The notes beneath the pieces were generated by a model. The model made no database searches, was not told where the DNA came from, and saw only the letters and a program-made list of their open reading frames with translations. Below, one piece after another: positions 52,182-61,837 of a DNA stretch of 64,000 nt. Made by a program: the position numbers and the translations under genes. Each line of letters starts with the position of its first letter. The stretch's first letter is position 1. The DNA is taken from positions 3,162,001 to 3,226,000 of the forward strand of contig NZ_CP186693.1 of the NCBI RefSeq assembly GCF_049532985.1, in the 5' to 3' direction. Source of the stretch: Promicromonospora sp049532985. Lineage in GTDB: Bacteria > Actinomycetota > Actinomycetes > Actinomycetales > Cellulomonadaceae.

Positions 52182-52772
52182 TCATTGTGGCTGGCGCAAG
52201 CCTGCCACGAGGAGTTCGACCAGCCGACGCGCGTCGTAGCGGCGATGCGTGCCGGCTGCGGCGCAGACGCCGCCGATGCCGCGCATCAGCTCGTAGGCGT
52301 CCAGGCCGGGGCGCACCTCGCCGGCCTCGGTGGCCACCTCGAGCAGGTCGGAGAGCACCGGCACGAGGCGGTCGACGAAGTAGTCGTGCAAGGGGTCATA
52401 GCACGAGTCGTCCGACTGGAGCACAGCGGCCAGCCCTTGCTTGGTCACCACGAAGTCGACGAAACGGTCGATCCACCGAGCTACCGCGAGGTAGGGCGTC
52501 GCACCATCGCTCCGGAGTGCGGAGCCTGCCTCGGCGAGCGCCTCGACCTGGTGCCGGTACACGGCGACGATCAGATCGGCCCGCGTCGGGAAATGGCGGT
52601 AGATCGTGGCCGTCCCGACGCCCGCCTCGGCTGCGATCTCACGGATCGGAGCTTCCACGCCCGAGGTGGCGAAGACCGCGCCGGCCGCCGCCAGCAACGC
52701 CTCCTGGTTGCGCTGGGCGTCCGCCCGCTGGGGGCGGACAGCGGGCGCCCTTCTCCGGTCGCCGGGACTCAT
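52182..52772 (-). CDS. TetR-family repressor
   Basis: The 196-residue protein has the TetR helix-turn-helix (AAGAVFATSGVEAPIREIAAEAGVGTATIYRHFPTRADLIVAVYR, in parts) and a ligand domain (FVVTKQGLAAVLQ). GGAGGAACATGCA precedes ATG 52772. It is divergent from a hydrolase gene, with two palindromes between them that should be its operators. Confidence 0.88.
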   Translation of the reverse strand: MSPGDRRRAPAVRPQRADAQRNQEALLAAAGAVFATSGVEAPIREIAAEAGVGTATIYRHFPTRADLIVAVYRHQVEALAEAGSALRSDGATPYLAVARWIDRFVDFVVTKQGLAAVLQSDDSCYDPLHDYFVDRLVPVLSDLLEVATEAGEVRPGLDAYELMRGIGGVCAAAGTHRRYDARRLVELLVAGLRQPQ

Positions 52773-52799
52773 TGCATGTTCCTCCGGGTCGTTGCATAA

Positions 52800-52849
52800 A
52801 CGGGACACTGTCCCGTATCGTCGAGAGCGTCAATCGGGACAGTGTCCCG
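52800..52849. promoter_or_regulatory. Two TetR operators
   Basis: ACGGGACACTGTCCCGT (52800-52816) and CGGGACAGTGTCCCG (52835-52849) are palindromes with one central base, 34 bp apart centre to centre. They share arms CGGGACA/TGTCCCG. Confidence 0.75.
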
Positions 52850-52881
52850 TTTCATCATGTCAGACCGGAGGACCTCTTTCC

Positions 52882-53814
52882 ATGAAGACCGCTGACGTCC
52901 CAGTCGCCCCCGCCCAACCCGTCGTCTCGGTCCAGCCGGTGACGCTGGCCGCACCGGGCCGCGGCGCGGACCTGCAGGTCAAGATCTCGGCGCCGACCAC
53001 CGGCACCGACCTGCCGATCGTCATCTTCTCCCACGGCTTCGGTTCCTCACTGCACGGCTACGGCCCACTGACCGACTACTGGGCGGCGCACGGCTTCGTG
53101 GTGATCCAACCCACCTATCTCGACTCCAGGACCCTCGGCCTCGCGCAGGACGACCCCCGCAAGCCACGGTTCTGGCGCTCCCGCGTCGAGGACGCGAAGC
53201 GCGCACTCGACCACCTCGACGTCCTGGCAGCCGCGGTTCCCGGTCTCGACGGACGCCTCGACACGAGCCGTATCGCCGCCGCCGGACACTCGTTCGGCGG
53301 TCAGACCGCAGGGATCCTGCTCGGCCTCCGCGTACAGGACCCCCAGACAGGCGACTCCGAGGACCTGTCCGACCCACGCATCACGGCCGGCGTCCTGCTC
53401 GCCACGGCCGGCCGGGGCGGAGACGACCTGACGCCGTTCGCTGCCGAGAACTTTCCGTGGCTCAGAAGCCCGAGCTTCGCGGAGCTGACGACGCCCGCTC
53501 TCGTGGTGACGGGTGACCACGACGAACTCCCTCTCAGCGTCCGCGGGCCGGACTGGACCGTCGACCCGTACACCCTCGCACCCGGCAGCGAGAGCCTGCT
53601 CACCCTGTTCGGCGCCGAGCACTCCCTGGGCGGCATCGGAGGGTACGAGATCAAGGAGACGACCGACGAACACACCGGTCGGGTCGCCCTGGTCCAGCGA
53701 GCCACCTGGGCCTACCTGCGGCACGCGCTGGGTATCGAGAAGGAGAGCTGGGCAGCGGTCCGGGAGGAGCTGGCCACCAGCCGCCACCCGCTGGGCCGGA
53801 TCGAGTCCAAGTAG
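52882..53814 (+). CDS. Alpha/beta hydrolase (chlorophyllase/PAF-acetylhydrolase-like)
   Basis: The 310-residue protein has VIFSHGFGSSLHGYGPLTDYWAAHGFVV with the oxyanion hole, nucleophile Ser in IAAAGHSFGGQTAG, Asp in LVVTGDHDELP and His in LFGAEHSLGG. It is related to the chlorophyllase/dienelactone hydrolase group. GGAGG lies 10 bases before ATG 52882. It is controlled by the divergent TetR repressor; the ester substrate is probably also the inducer source. Confidence 0.84.
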   Translation: MKTADVPVAPAQPVVSVQPVTLAAPGRGADLQVKISAPTTGTDLPIVIFSHGFGSSLHGYGPLTDYWAAHGFVVIQPTYLDSRTLGLAQDDPRKPRFWRSRVEDAKRALDHLDVLAAAVPGLDGRLDTSRIAAAGHSFGGQTAGILLGLRVQDPQTGDSEDLSDPRITAGVLLATAGRGGDDLTPFAAENFPWLRSPSFAELTTPALVVTGDHDELPLSVRGPDWTVDPYTLAPGSESLLTLFGAEHSLGGIGGYEIKETTDEHTGRVALVQRATWAYLRHALGIEKESWAAVREELATSRHPLGRIESK

Positions 53815-53882
53815 TCGTTCCGGCACGAGGTGGTCACGGCGCTCCGCCGGCTGTCCTGACCGCGGCCCGTAGCCTCGACCCC

Positions 53883-54227
53883 ATGGCCAACACCCCGGAC
53901 CACGCCGACATCGTGCAGATCGCCACCACGCTCGACGCCGTCGAGGAGGCCGAGGCACTGTCCCGCTCGGTCGTCGAGGCGCGGCTCGCCGCCTGCGCGC
54001 AGACCGACGGCCCGATCACGAGCGTGTTCCGCTGGGACGGCGCCGTCCAGACGGAGCAGGAGTGGCGGGTGACCTTCAGGACCACCGCCGCGCTCGCCGA
54101 ACAGCTCGTCGAGCACATCGTGCGCGAGCACTCCTACGACGTCCCGGAGGTCGTCGTCACGCCCGTGGTCGGCGGGCACGAGGCCTACCTGGAGTGGGTG
54201 CGGGACGAGACCCGCTCGCTGCCGTAG
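53883..54227 (+). CDS. cutA: Divalent-cation tolerance protein CutA
   Basis: The 114-residue protein has the CutA fold of a trimeric ferredoxin-like protein: LSRSVVEARLAACAQTDGPITSVFRWDGAVQTEQEW and EVVVTPVVGGHEAYLEWV, in parts. Relatives bind copper and are linked to metal tolerance. It is a single gene after the hydrolase, in the same direction. Confidence 0.92.
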   Translation: MANTPDHADIVQIATTLDAVEEAEALSRSVVEARLAACAQTDGPITSVFRWDGAVQTEQEWRVTFRTTAALAEQLVEHIVREHSYDVPEVVVTPVVGGHEAYLEWVRDETRSLP

Positions 54228-54310
54228 CAGCGCCGCTCCACCACGGACGCGGATTCGGCGACCCCCGAAAGAGGAGGCCCTGCCCGCCGCACCCTGCCTA
54301 GGTTGGGCCG

Positions 54311-54541
54311 ATGGCGGACAACGGGGATCGAGGCGGAGCGCGGCGACGTCCGTGGAGCTGGGGCGCGGGCATCGCACTGGGAGCAGGTGTCGGCCTCGTG
54401 TTCGGCGTGGTCTTCGTCGCGTCGCTCGGGTGGGCCGGCCTGGCCGTCGGCGTCGCGCTCGCGGCGGGCCTCGTTCCGGCCTTCGCGATGTCCATGGCCC
54501 GCCGGACGGACTCGGACGAGGGCCCGCACCGGCACGACTGA
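54311..54541 (+). CDS. Small two-helix membrane protein
   Basis: The 76-residue protein has a basic N-terminus, two glycine-rich membrane helices (GAGIALGAGVGLVFGVVFVASL and AGLAVGVALAAGLVPAFAMSM, in parts) and a charged His-rich tail. No family recognised. ATG 54311 is 10 bases after a TAGGTTG, possibly a leaderless promoter. Confidence 0.6.
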   Translation: MADNGDRGGARRRPWSWGAGIALGAGVGLVFGVVFVASLGWAGLAVGVALAAGLVPAFAMSMARRTDSDEGPHRHD

Positions 54542-54577
54542 CGCCCCGCCCCGCCGTCCGCGGGACGGGGCGCCTGC

Positions 54578-55309
54578 TCAGGCCGCGCTGATCGCGTCCG
54601 GGTCGAGCGCCAGCGGCGGGCCGGACAGCGCCGCCTTCGCGTCCGCGGCGAACCCGTGCACCACCTCGGCCTCCCCGGCCTCCAACCCGTCCAGTCCGAG
54701 GGTCACGACGTTCACCGGGTCGTCCAGCGCACCGTCGGGGAGCTCGTAGCCGTGCGCGGCGGCGAACTCGCGCATCGGCTCGGTGTCGATCATCCCGGGC
54801 ACCAGGGCGGTCACCAGCGTGCCCTGGCCCGCGAGCTCCAGCCGCACGCCGTTGGTCAGGCTCCACTGCGCGGCCTTCGCGGCGGCGTAGGCGGTGTTGC
54901 CGTCGACCGTCTGCCAGGCCGCGCCGGACAGGACGTTGAGCACGGCGCCGCCGCCGTTGCGGGCGAGCACCGGCGCGAACGCCCGGATCATCGCGAGCGT
55001 GCCGAAGTAGCTCGACTCCATCGCGAGGCGGATCGAGGTGAGGTCTCCGGTGACGAGGTTGCCGCCGGTCATGAACGCGGCGTTGTTGACCAGCACGTCC
55101 ACGTCCCCGGCGGCCGCAGCAGCCGCTTCGACGGACGCCGGGTCGGTGATGTCGAGGCGGAGCACCTCCGCCCCGGGTACGTCGACCAGCTCCGGACGGC
55201 GGGCGGTGGCGTAGACCTTGGCCCCGCGCCTGAGCAGCTCGACCGCGAAATGACGACCCAGGCCCCGGTTGCTCCCCGTGACCAGCGCCGTGGCGCCCTG
55301 CAGGTTCAT
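54578..55309 (-). CDS. Short-chain dehydrogenase/reductase
   Basis: The 243-residue protein has the SDR cofactor motif TALVTGSNRGLGRHFA, VNNAAFMTGG, and catalytic Ser with YAAAKAAQ. It would reduce or oxidise an alcohol or ketone with NAD(P)(H). It is divergent from a TetR gene with two palindromic operators in the gap, so it is probably that repressor's target. Confidence 0.88.
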   Translation of the reverse strand: MNLQGATALVTGSNRGLGRHFAVELLRRGAKVYATARRPELVDVPGAEVLRLDITDPASVEAAAAAAGDVDVLVNNAAFMTGGNLVTGDLTSIRLAMESSYFGTLAMIRAFAPVLARNGGGAVLNVLSGAAWQTVDGNTAYAAAKAAQWSLTNGVRLELAGQGTLVTALVPGMIDTEPMREFAAAHGYELPDGALDDPVNVVTLGLDGLEAGEAEVVHGFAADAKAALSGPPLALDPDAISAA

Positions 55310-55326
55310 GCTTCCTCCTCGTAAGA

Positions 55327-55383
55327 TGACCGATCGGTCATGTTGGCGATTGAGACCCTAGGCAGAACATGACCGGTCGGTCA
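55327..55383. promoter_or_regulatory. Two TetR operators
   Basis: TGACCGATCGGTCA (55327-55340) is a perfect palindrome and TGACCGGTCGGTCA (55370-55383) is nearly so. The centres are 43 bp apart, four helical turns. They lie between the SDR gene and the TetR gene. Confidence 0.75.
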
Positions 55384-55402
55384 ACTTGGTAGGATCGGCG
55401 GT

Positions 55403-56056
55403 ATGCCCCTCGCCACCCCCGGCCATGCCGCGCCCGCCGACGCCGACGCCGTCCTCACCGACGCCTCCCGTCCCCTGCGCGCGGACGCCGCCCGCAACCG
55501 CGAGGCGCTGCTGACGGCCGCCGAGGAGGAGTTCGCCGCGCAGGGTCTCGACGCCTCGATCGCCGACATCGCCCGGCGCGCCGGCGTCGCCAAGGGGACC
55601 GTGTTCCGGCACTTCGCGACCAAGGAGGAGCTCGCCACGGCCATCGCCGCACGGCATGCGCAGGAGCTGACGGCGGTCGCCCGGCGGTTGCGCGGGTCGG
55701 CCGACGCGGGGGCCGCGCTCCTGGAGTTCATGACCGAGGCGGCAGGGCGGCTGCAGCGCCGGCGCGTGGCGGTCCTGATGACCGTGCCCGCGCCCGGCTC
55801 GGAGCTGGCGCGGCTCCAGCAGGAGGTGCACGACGAGGTGGTGCTGCTGACCGACGAGGCCCGTGCGGCGGGCGCCGTCCGGCCCGACATCACCGGGACG
55901 GACGTCTTCCTGCTGATGTGCGCACCGGTGCACGCCGTCGACTACGTCGCCGACCCGCCGCCGGAGCTATGGCGGCGCTACGTGGGCGTCGTCTTCGACG
56001 GCCTGCGACCGGACGGCGCCCACCCGCTGGCCCACGCGGCACCGGCCTGGCCCTGA
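55403..56056 (+). CDS. TetR-family repressor
   Basis: The 217-residue protein has TetR features: AAEEEFAAQGLDASIADIARRAGVAKGTVFRHFATKEELATAI, in parts, and a C-terminal SBI-type domain. It begins 20 bp after the second palindrome. It is expected to repress the SDR gene and itself. Confidence 0.88.
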   Translation: MPLATPGHAAPADADAVLTDASRPLRADAARNREALLTAAEEEFAAQGLDASIADIARRAGVAKGTVFRHFATKEELATAIAARHAQELTAVARRLRGSADAGAALLEFMTEAAGRLQRRRVAVLMTVPAPGSELARLQQEVHDEVVLLTDEARAAGAVRPDITGTDVFLLMCAPVHAVDYVADPPPELWRRYVGVVFDGLRPDGAHPLAHAAPAWP

Positions 56057-56133
56057 CCGGCGCAGGGGGCGCGACGCCGGCGTCGCCCACCCGGCAGTTC
56101 GCCCGAACCGGGCACGTGCCTTAGGTTCTGACT

Positions 56134-57228
56134 ATGGCTGAGCCGGGCAGCGAGGAACGGGCGATCCAGCCGCGGTCCGTCCCCACCATCAGCGACGTCG
56201 CGCGGCACGCCGGCGTCAGCCCCATGACGGTGTCCCGGGTGCTCTCGGGCGGTCAGAACGTCAGTGCCCCGATGCGCCGCAAGGTGGAGACGTCGGTGCG
56301 CGCCCTGGGATACCGCCGCAACGAGAACGCGCGGAGCCTGCGGCCCGGGCACCGCAGCGGGCTCGTGGGCGTGGTGGTCACCAACCTCGCCAACCCGTAC
56401 TACGCCGAGGTGCTGGAGGGCATCGGCGAGATCCTCAGCGAGGCTGACCGCCGGGTCATCTTCGGCACGTCCCACGAGGACCCCGAGGAGGAGGCGCGGC
56501 TCATCGCGGACTTCGTCGGGCGGCAGACCGAGGGGCTCATCGTGGTGCCCGCCGGGGGACCCTCCGAGCACCTGCGCCCCGACCAGCGGCACGGCGTGCC
56601 CCTGGTCTTCGCCTCACGGCGGCAGGACGGCGTGGACGTCGACGCCGTCATCGTGGACGACGTGCGCGGCGCGGAGCGGGTCACCGCGCTGCTGCTGGAG
56701 GAGGGGCACCGGCGCATCGCGTTCGTCGGCAACGCGGTCTCCGTCTTCACGGGTCAGCGACGGTACGAGGGCTTCGAGCGGGCGCACCGCGCAGCCGGGG
56801 TGCCCGTGCTGCCCGAGCTGGTGCGGCGCGGGCAGCAGGACATCCACTCCGCCGAGAACGCCGCCCAGGAGCTGCTCGCCCTGGACGAGCCGCCCACCGC
56901 GATCTTCGGTGCCAACAACCGGAACATGGTCGGGGCCATCAAGGCCCTGCACGCCGCCTCGGCGGCGCGCGGGACCGACCTGTTCGCCCGCGTGCGGCTC
57001 GCGAGCTTCGACACCTTCGACCTGGAGGAGCTCGTCCCGGGCGACCTCTCCGTGGTCACGCACGACGCGCGCGAGCTCGGCCGCACGGCGGCGGAGCTGC
57101 TCCTCGTCCGGCTGCAGGGCAAGCGCTCCGACCGGCCGACCCGCACGATCGAGCTGCCGACGTCGATCCGCACCCGGCGTCGGTCACCGGAGCGCCTGCC
57201 CGGCGCGGAGCCGGCCACGCCGGCGTAG
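56134..57228 (+). CDS. LacI-family regulator of the alpha-mannan locus
   Basis: The 364-residue protein has the LacI DNA-binding domain PTISDVARHAGVSPMTVSRVLSGG with RRKVETSVRALGYRRNENARSLR, then a sensor domain (GLVGVVVTNLANPYYAEVLEGI, AIFGANNRNMVGAIKAL, FDTFDLEELVPGDLSVV). It is convergent with the glycosidase-importer operon and likely controls it. ATG 56134 is 10 bases after TTAGGT. Confidence 0.87.
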   Translation: MAEPGSEERAIQPRSVPTISDVARHAGVSPMTVSRVLSGGQNVSAPMRRKVETSVRALGYRRNENARSLRPGHRSGLVGVVVTNLANPYYAEVLEGIGEILSEADRRVIFGTSHEDPEEEARLIADFVGRQTEGLIVVPAGGPSEHLRPDQRHGVPLVFASRRQDGVDVDAVIVDDVRGAERVTALLLEEGHRRIAFVGNAVSVFTGQRRYEGFERAHRAAGVPVLPELVRRGQQDIHSAENAAQELLALDEPPTAIFGANNRNMVGAIKALHAASAARGTDLFARVRLASFDTFDLEELVPGDLSVVTHDARELGRTAAELLLVRLQGKRSDRPTRTIELPTSIRTRRRSPERLPGAEPATPA

Positions 57229-57272
57229 CCCGCAGAGCCTGGAGGAGGCCCGGAGGACACCCGCGACGCGGC

Positions 57273-58643
57273 TCAGGCGGCGTCGCCGTAGTCCTGCCGC
57301 CGCCAGGCGAGCAGCGCGAAGAGCTGGATCGCCCCGGCCTGGTGCAGCGTCTGGGGCCGCGCGTCCGGGGCGGGCGCTCCCCCGCCGCCGGACTGGAACC
57401 GGAACAGGCCGGTGGCCGGGTCCCGGTTCTCCGCCCAGACTCGTTCCGCGTACCGGCCCATGCCGTCGAGCACGTCGGCACCGTGCGCAGCGGAGATCGA
57501 CTCGAACAGCAGCAGGTTCGCGAACAGGATCGCGTTGAACACCACGGGCTGGTCGTAGAGCCGGTCGCCGCGCACCCAGTGGTCGACGGCGCCGGCGGCG
57601 TCCGCCGTGGCCAGGTCGAGGTACCGCCGCTCCCCCGTGGCGCGGTGGAGCAGCGCGGCGGCTCCGACCATCGACCCGGAGTTGTAGCTCCAGAGCGTCT
57701 CCTCCACCGAGCCGTCCAGCAGGATGCCGTTGGCGTAGCGTCCGTACCCGCGATGCAGGGCGGCACGGACCCACTCGTACGTACGCCGCCCCCAGTCGAG
57801 GTACCGCGCCTCGCCGGTCTCCTCGTACAGGTGCGCGGCCAGCTCCGACGCCAGGCTCGTCACGTTCGCCGCGCCCCGGTACGGGTTCCAGTCGGCCTCG
57901 ACCCAGTGCATGCCGCCCGGGTGCTCGACGTCGGGATCGGTGTCCCAGGCCCGCGGCAGGAACTCGAAGACCCGCTGCGCCCGCCGCAGCAGCTCCCGGT
58001 CGCCCGACATGCGGTACCGGCGCACCAGCTCCAGCCCGATCACCGCGTTGTCGTCGAAGAACGGGTCCCCGCCACCGCCGAGCGGGGCGGGCGGGTAGGA
58101 GGCGTACGCGCCCCGGCCCGTGTCCCAGTACCGTTCGAGGCCCGCGAAGCGGTCGGCGACGTCGCCCGTGAACCGTCCCCCGGACCCGGGGAGCCGGTCG
58201 ACGTCGACGGTGGCCGCCGTGGCCTCGCGCAGCGGCCAGACGAAGGAGTAGGGGTTCTCGCCCGGTGCCGGGTCGAGCCCCTCGGAGTAGAGCCCCGTGC
58301 CGGGCAGGTACAGGTGCCGCTGGAGGGCGGCGTACCCGTCGAGGGCCCGGCGACGCCACCGGTCCGCGGCCGGGCTCGCCACCCCCGACGCGGCCGGGCT
58401 CGCCACCGCCCGCACGGCGGACAGCGGGCCCAGCAGCGGAGCCGCGAGCGCCGCGAGCCCCAGTCCGCCGAGGCCGACGGCGAACGCACGGCGGGACAGG
58501 TCCGGGGAGCGGGACGGGTCGGCCGGGCGGGCGAGCCCCGTGGGCCGGGCGGCCCCCGCTGGACCGGGGCCGGGCGTGGTCGGGCCGGGCGTGGACGGTC
58601 GGGAGGTGGACGGTCGGGACACGGGCGTTCGGGGTTCAGGCAC
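57273..58643 (-). CDS. GH76 family glycoside hydrolase (alpha-1,6-mannanase-like), Tat-exported
   Basis: The 456-residue protein starts with a Pro-rich stretch and a Tat-type signal (LSRRAFAVGLGGLGLAALAA, ~50-69). The catalytic domain has FFDDNAVIGLELVRRY with the Asp pair of GH76, GGMHWVEADWNPYRGAANVT, and WSYNSGSMVGAAALLHRATG, all typical of GH76. It should act outside the cell on fungal alpha-1,6-mannan. It is the last gene of the leftward operon, 55 bp after the GH38 gene. The DDNA motif has Val where Trp is usual. Confidence 0.8.
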   Translation of the reverse strand: MPEPRTPVSRPSTSRPSTPGPTTPGPGPAGAARPTGLARPADPSRSPDLSRRAFAVGLGGLGLAALAAPLLGPLSAVRAVASPAASGVASPAADRWRRRALDGYAALQRHLYLPGTGLYSEGLDPAPGENPYSFVWPLREATAATVDVDRLPGSGGRFTGDVADRFAGLERYWDTGRGAYASYPPAPLGGGGDPFFDDNAVIGLELVRRYRMSGDRELLRRAQRVFEFLPRAWDTDPDVEHPGGMHWVEADWNPYRGAANVTSLASELAAHLYEETGEARYLDWGRRTYEWVRAALHRGYGRYANGILLDGSVEETLWSYNSGSMVGAAALLHRATGERRYLDLATADAAGAVDHWVRGDRLYDQPVVFNAILFANLLLFESISAAHGADVLDGMGRYAERVWAENRDPATGLFRFQSGGGGAPAPDARPQTLHQAGAIQLFALLAWRRQDYGDAA

Positions 58644-58698
58644 AGCGCACTCCTTCGTGTTCGTGGTGGTGAACCGGTTCGCAGGCCGGGCGGCCCGT

Positions 58699-61600
58699 TC
58701 AGGCTGTGGTCAGCACGACGCCCACCGTTCCCTGCGGGTCCATGGGCACGTCGATGCCGTCGGGCGTCACCGCGAGGTCCGCGACCCGGTCGCCCAGGTA
58801 GGTCGCCGTCGCGGCGGAGGCGACCTCGACGCCCGGGCGCAGCCGGACCACGAGGGGCTCCTCGGCGTAGGACTGGAGCCGCACGAGGCTCTCGCCCTCC
58901 CGGCCCGTGGCGGTCACGGCGACGAGCCGCACCCGGTCGTCGTCGAGCCGGAGCAGCGACCGCTCGGCGTGGTCGACGGCGGGGGTGCCGGGACGGGCGG
59001 TGGCCAGCACCCCCAGCACGGGGCGGGTCAGCTCGGCGGCCGTGCGTGCCGCGAGGGCGGCGGTGCTGATGTCCTCCCCGGCGCGGCGCACCCCGATCGC
59101 GTACCGGAACGAGGTCTCGAAGCCCTGCTCCGCGGGGAAGTTGGTGTCCCAGACGTTGTTGTGCACCCAGGAGTAGACGGTGGCGGGCTGCCGGGGCGCC
59201 ATGCTCTCGGGGAACGGGGCGTACGGCAGGGAGACGACCTCCGGGTGCACCAGCGGGGCGTCGGCGGTCACCCAGGCGACGGCGAGCTCGTCGTCGTCGA
59301 ACGACACCCAGTCGCGCACGGCCCGCATGTGCTGGGGCGCGCCGGGAACCTGCGGCAGCCCGGGTCCGGTGAGGCCACCGGTGATCTCGTAGCGCACGCG
59401 AGGTTCGGGCACGGCGAAGGGGAAGGCCAGGTAGGCGCTCTCCTTGGTCATGGTGGCGGGCTTGGCGAGCCGGTTCTCCACCTCCAGGCGGGCGGCGCCC
59501 CGGGGCAGCACGAGCGTGACGCGGACGTGGTGCACGCCGTCGGCGGCGTACTGGTAGGTCAGGCGTTCCTCGACCGGGGTGCTGACGCGTTCCACGAGGT
59601 GGCTCGGTCCCGCCGTCGTGCGGCTGCCGAGCAGCTCCAGCTCGTCGGAGACCGTGGTCTTGTTGGACTGGTGGTTGTACCCGCCCGCGGTGGTGTACGT
59701 GTCGTAGACGTAGCCGTTCATGCCGACGACGGCGTCCTGGTCGACGATCTCGCGGCCCGTCGCCTTGTCGAGGACGGAGGCCACGCAGCTGCGCCCGAGG
59801 TCGACGCGGACGCGCAGGTGCTCGTTCTCGAGCACCAGCGGGTCGGCGACGTCGGGCAGGGCGGCCGGCGGCGCCGCGCGGTGGACGGTCAGCCGTACGG
59901 AGCCGAGCGCGGGCACGTCGGGCACGTGCACGCGGACGAAGCGCCCCGCGGCGCGGTTCTCGGGGGTGGTCTGCGGCACGGTCTCGCTCGGCAGGGTCGC
60001 GCCGGTGCGGCTGTCACGCACAAGGACGGGTTCGTCGAGCGGCACGCGGCTCTCCCGGACGAACAGCGAGACCGTGGTGGTCCGCGCGAAGCCGGCGGTG
60101 TTGACGGCGTGGTAGGTGCTGTCGGCGTCGGGCTCCTCGCGCAGCAGCGCACCGAGGCGGGCGGAGGCGTGGTCCAGGAGCAGGTCGGCGTCGTCCCGGG
60201 CCGCCAGGGCGCGGGCGTACTTCCAGTGCCACTGCTCGCTGCCGGACTCGCGGCCCGTGTCGGCGTGCGTCCACGGGTCGGAGGCGCCCCAGGTGTGCTC
60301 GTTGAACAGGGAGACCGACGAGTAGACGGCGGCGGAGCGCTCCGTCTCGGCGGGCACCCCCGTGCCGCCGAGCAGCCGTTCGATGCCGCTGACGGTCTGG
60401 GCGTCGGCGAGCGTGGCCTGCGCCTGCCGGGTCATGGCCTGCGGGCGGGCGGCGCTGCCCACGCCCTCGACCCACCAGTCGCCCCAGTCGCCGGTCAGCG
60501 TGGGCACGTCGTCACCCAGGCGTTCCTCGGCGGCGCGGAAGAAGTCGGCGTTGGTGGAGGTGCGCAGCCGGGGGTAGGCCCAGGTCTCGTTCCAGCGCTG
60601 GACGATGTCGGCGTGCACCACGCTCGCGGGCGCGTTGTCGCTGTGCCGGCCGAGCACCCGCAGGTGCAGCACGTCCCACGGGTAGGGCTCCCGGTCGGTC
60701 ACGGCGGGCCCGTGCCAGCCGAAGGCGCCCGGCGCGTACGGGTAGGAGTTCGTGGCGAGCGCGGTCAGGTACGCCGGCAGCAGCTCGTCCACCAGGTCGT
60801 ACGACGTGGTGAACCCGAGGTTGGCGCCCTCCATGTAGGCGAGCCCGTGCGGGGTGTCGGTCATCCAGACCAGCACGCTGCGCCCGGACGGCGCGCTCCA
60901 CCGGAACAGCCGCGGCAGGTGCTGCCCGCCCTTGAGGTGGGGCACAGAACGGCCCGCCCAGTTGTGCGCCACGGACAGATACCGCACGCCCTGCTGCGCG
61001 AGCGCGTCGGGCAGGCCGACGGGCTGGCCCGGCACGTCGGTCTGCATGGCCACGGGCATCTCGATGCCGTACCGGTCGCGCACGTCGCGCGACAGGCGCA
61101 GCAGCTCGTGCAGCTCGTCGGTGGAGCAGGTGTCCAGGTGCAGGTTGTACGGCAGGGCGGTGAGCTCGAGCTGCCCGCCGCGCACGTGGTCGAGGAACTC
61201 CTCGACGTGCGCGGCCGGGCGCGACCGGGCCCACTGCTCGAACGGCCACAGCGCCTCGGCCGACCAGCGGAACCGGGCCTCCTCAGGCCGGTCCTGCGTG
61301 GCGCGGGCCAGGTCCAGGCAGGAGTCGAGGAACGCGAGCTGGTTGCGCAGCACCGTGCCCTGCGGGTCGGTGTACCCGATGTCGAAGTGGGAGTGCTGCA
61401 CCAAATGGATGGACCACTCCCGCACCGGGACCTGCTCGAAGGTGAGCGTGCCGGGACCCAGGTCGGGCAGCTCCAGGGTGACGTCGGCCGGCGCGCTCAC
61501 CGCGGGCAGCAGCACGCGCACCGACCCCGCCGGCCCGGGCAGCGTGCCGGGTTCGGTCGCGGTGCCCGACGACGTCCGCAGCACCACCCGGCCCGGGGCG

Positions 61601-61788
61601 ACGCCGTCGGCCTCGACCCGGACGCTCTGCAGCATGCCCGAGCCGGTGTCCCGGCGCAGCAGCGGTTCCGGGATCACCCGGACCCGGCGTCCGCCGAGCA
61701 CGGCCTCGGCGGCGACGGCGCGGTCGACCATCTCGGAACGGGCTCGATCGAGCGACCAGGGGTGGTCCTTGACCAGTGCACGGCTCAT
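58699..61788 (-). CDS. GH38 alpha-mannosidase-like glycoside hydrolase
   Basis: The 1029-residue protein has HSHFDIGYTDPQG, the metal-binding HxD motif at the start of the GH38 catalytic domain, then WSAEALWPFEQW and MQTDVPGQPVGLPDALAQQGVRYLSVAHNW. The C-terminal half contains beta-rich domains. No signal peptide is present, so it acts inside on imported manno-oligosaccharides. ATG 61788 is preferred; a frame extending further right overlaps the permease gene and lacks domain content. Divergent from classic GH38 proteins, so the exact linkage is open. Confidence 0.8.
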   Translation of the reverse strand: MSRALVKDHPWSLDRARSEMVDRAVAAEAVLGGRRVRVIPEPLLRRDTGSGMLQSVRVEADGVAPGRVVLRTSSGTATEPGTLPGPAGSVRVLLPAVSAPADVTLELPDLGPGTLTFEQVPVREWSIHLVQHSHFDIGYTDPQGTVLRNQLAFLDSCLDLARATQDRPEEARFRWSAEALWPFEQWARSRPAAHVEEFLDHVRGGQLELTALPYNLHLDTCSTDELHELLRLSRDVRDRYGIEMPVAMQTDVPGQPVGLPDALAQQGVRYLSVAHNWAGRSVPHLKGGQHLPRLFRWSAPSGRSVLVWMTDTPHGLAYMEGANLGFTTSYDLVDELLPAYLTALATNSYPYAPGAFGWHGPAVTDREPYPWDVLHLRVLGRHSDNAPASVVHADIVQRWNETWAYPRLRTSTNADFFRAAEERLGDDVPTLTGDWGDWWVEGVGSAARPQAMTRQAQATLADAQTVSGIERLLGGTGVPAETERSAAVYSSVSLFNEHTWGASDPWTHADTGRESGSEQWHWKYARALAARDDADLLLDHASARLGALLREEPDADSTYHAVNTAGFARTTTVSLFVRESRVPLDEPVLVRDSRTGATLPSETVPQTTPENRAAGRFVRVHVPDVPALGSVRLTVHRAAPPAALPDVADPLVLENEHLRVRVDLGRSCVASVLDKATGREIVDQDAVVGMNGYVYDTYTTAGGYNHQSNKTTVSDELELLGSRTTAGPSHLVERVSTPVEERLTYQYAADGVHHVRVTLVLPRGAARLEVENRLAKPATMTKESAYLAFPFAVPEPRVRYEITGGLTGPGLPQVPGAPQHMRAVRDWVSFDDDELAVAWVTADAPLVHPEVVSLPYAPFPESMAPRQPATVYSWVHNNVWDTNFPAEQGFETSFRYAIGVRRAGEDISTAALAARTAAELTRPVLGVLATARPGTPAVDHAERSLLRLDDDRVRLVAVTATGREGESLVRLQSYAEEPLVVRLRPGVEVASAATATYLGDRVADLAVTPDGIDVPMDPQGTVGVVLTTA

Positions 61789-61837
61789 CGGGAAGACACC
61801 AATCTCACGTCGGGTAGGGCAGGGCGAACGGGCGGGG

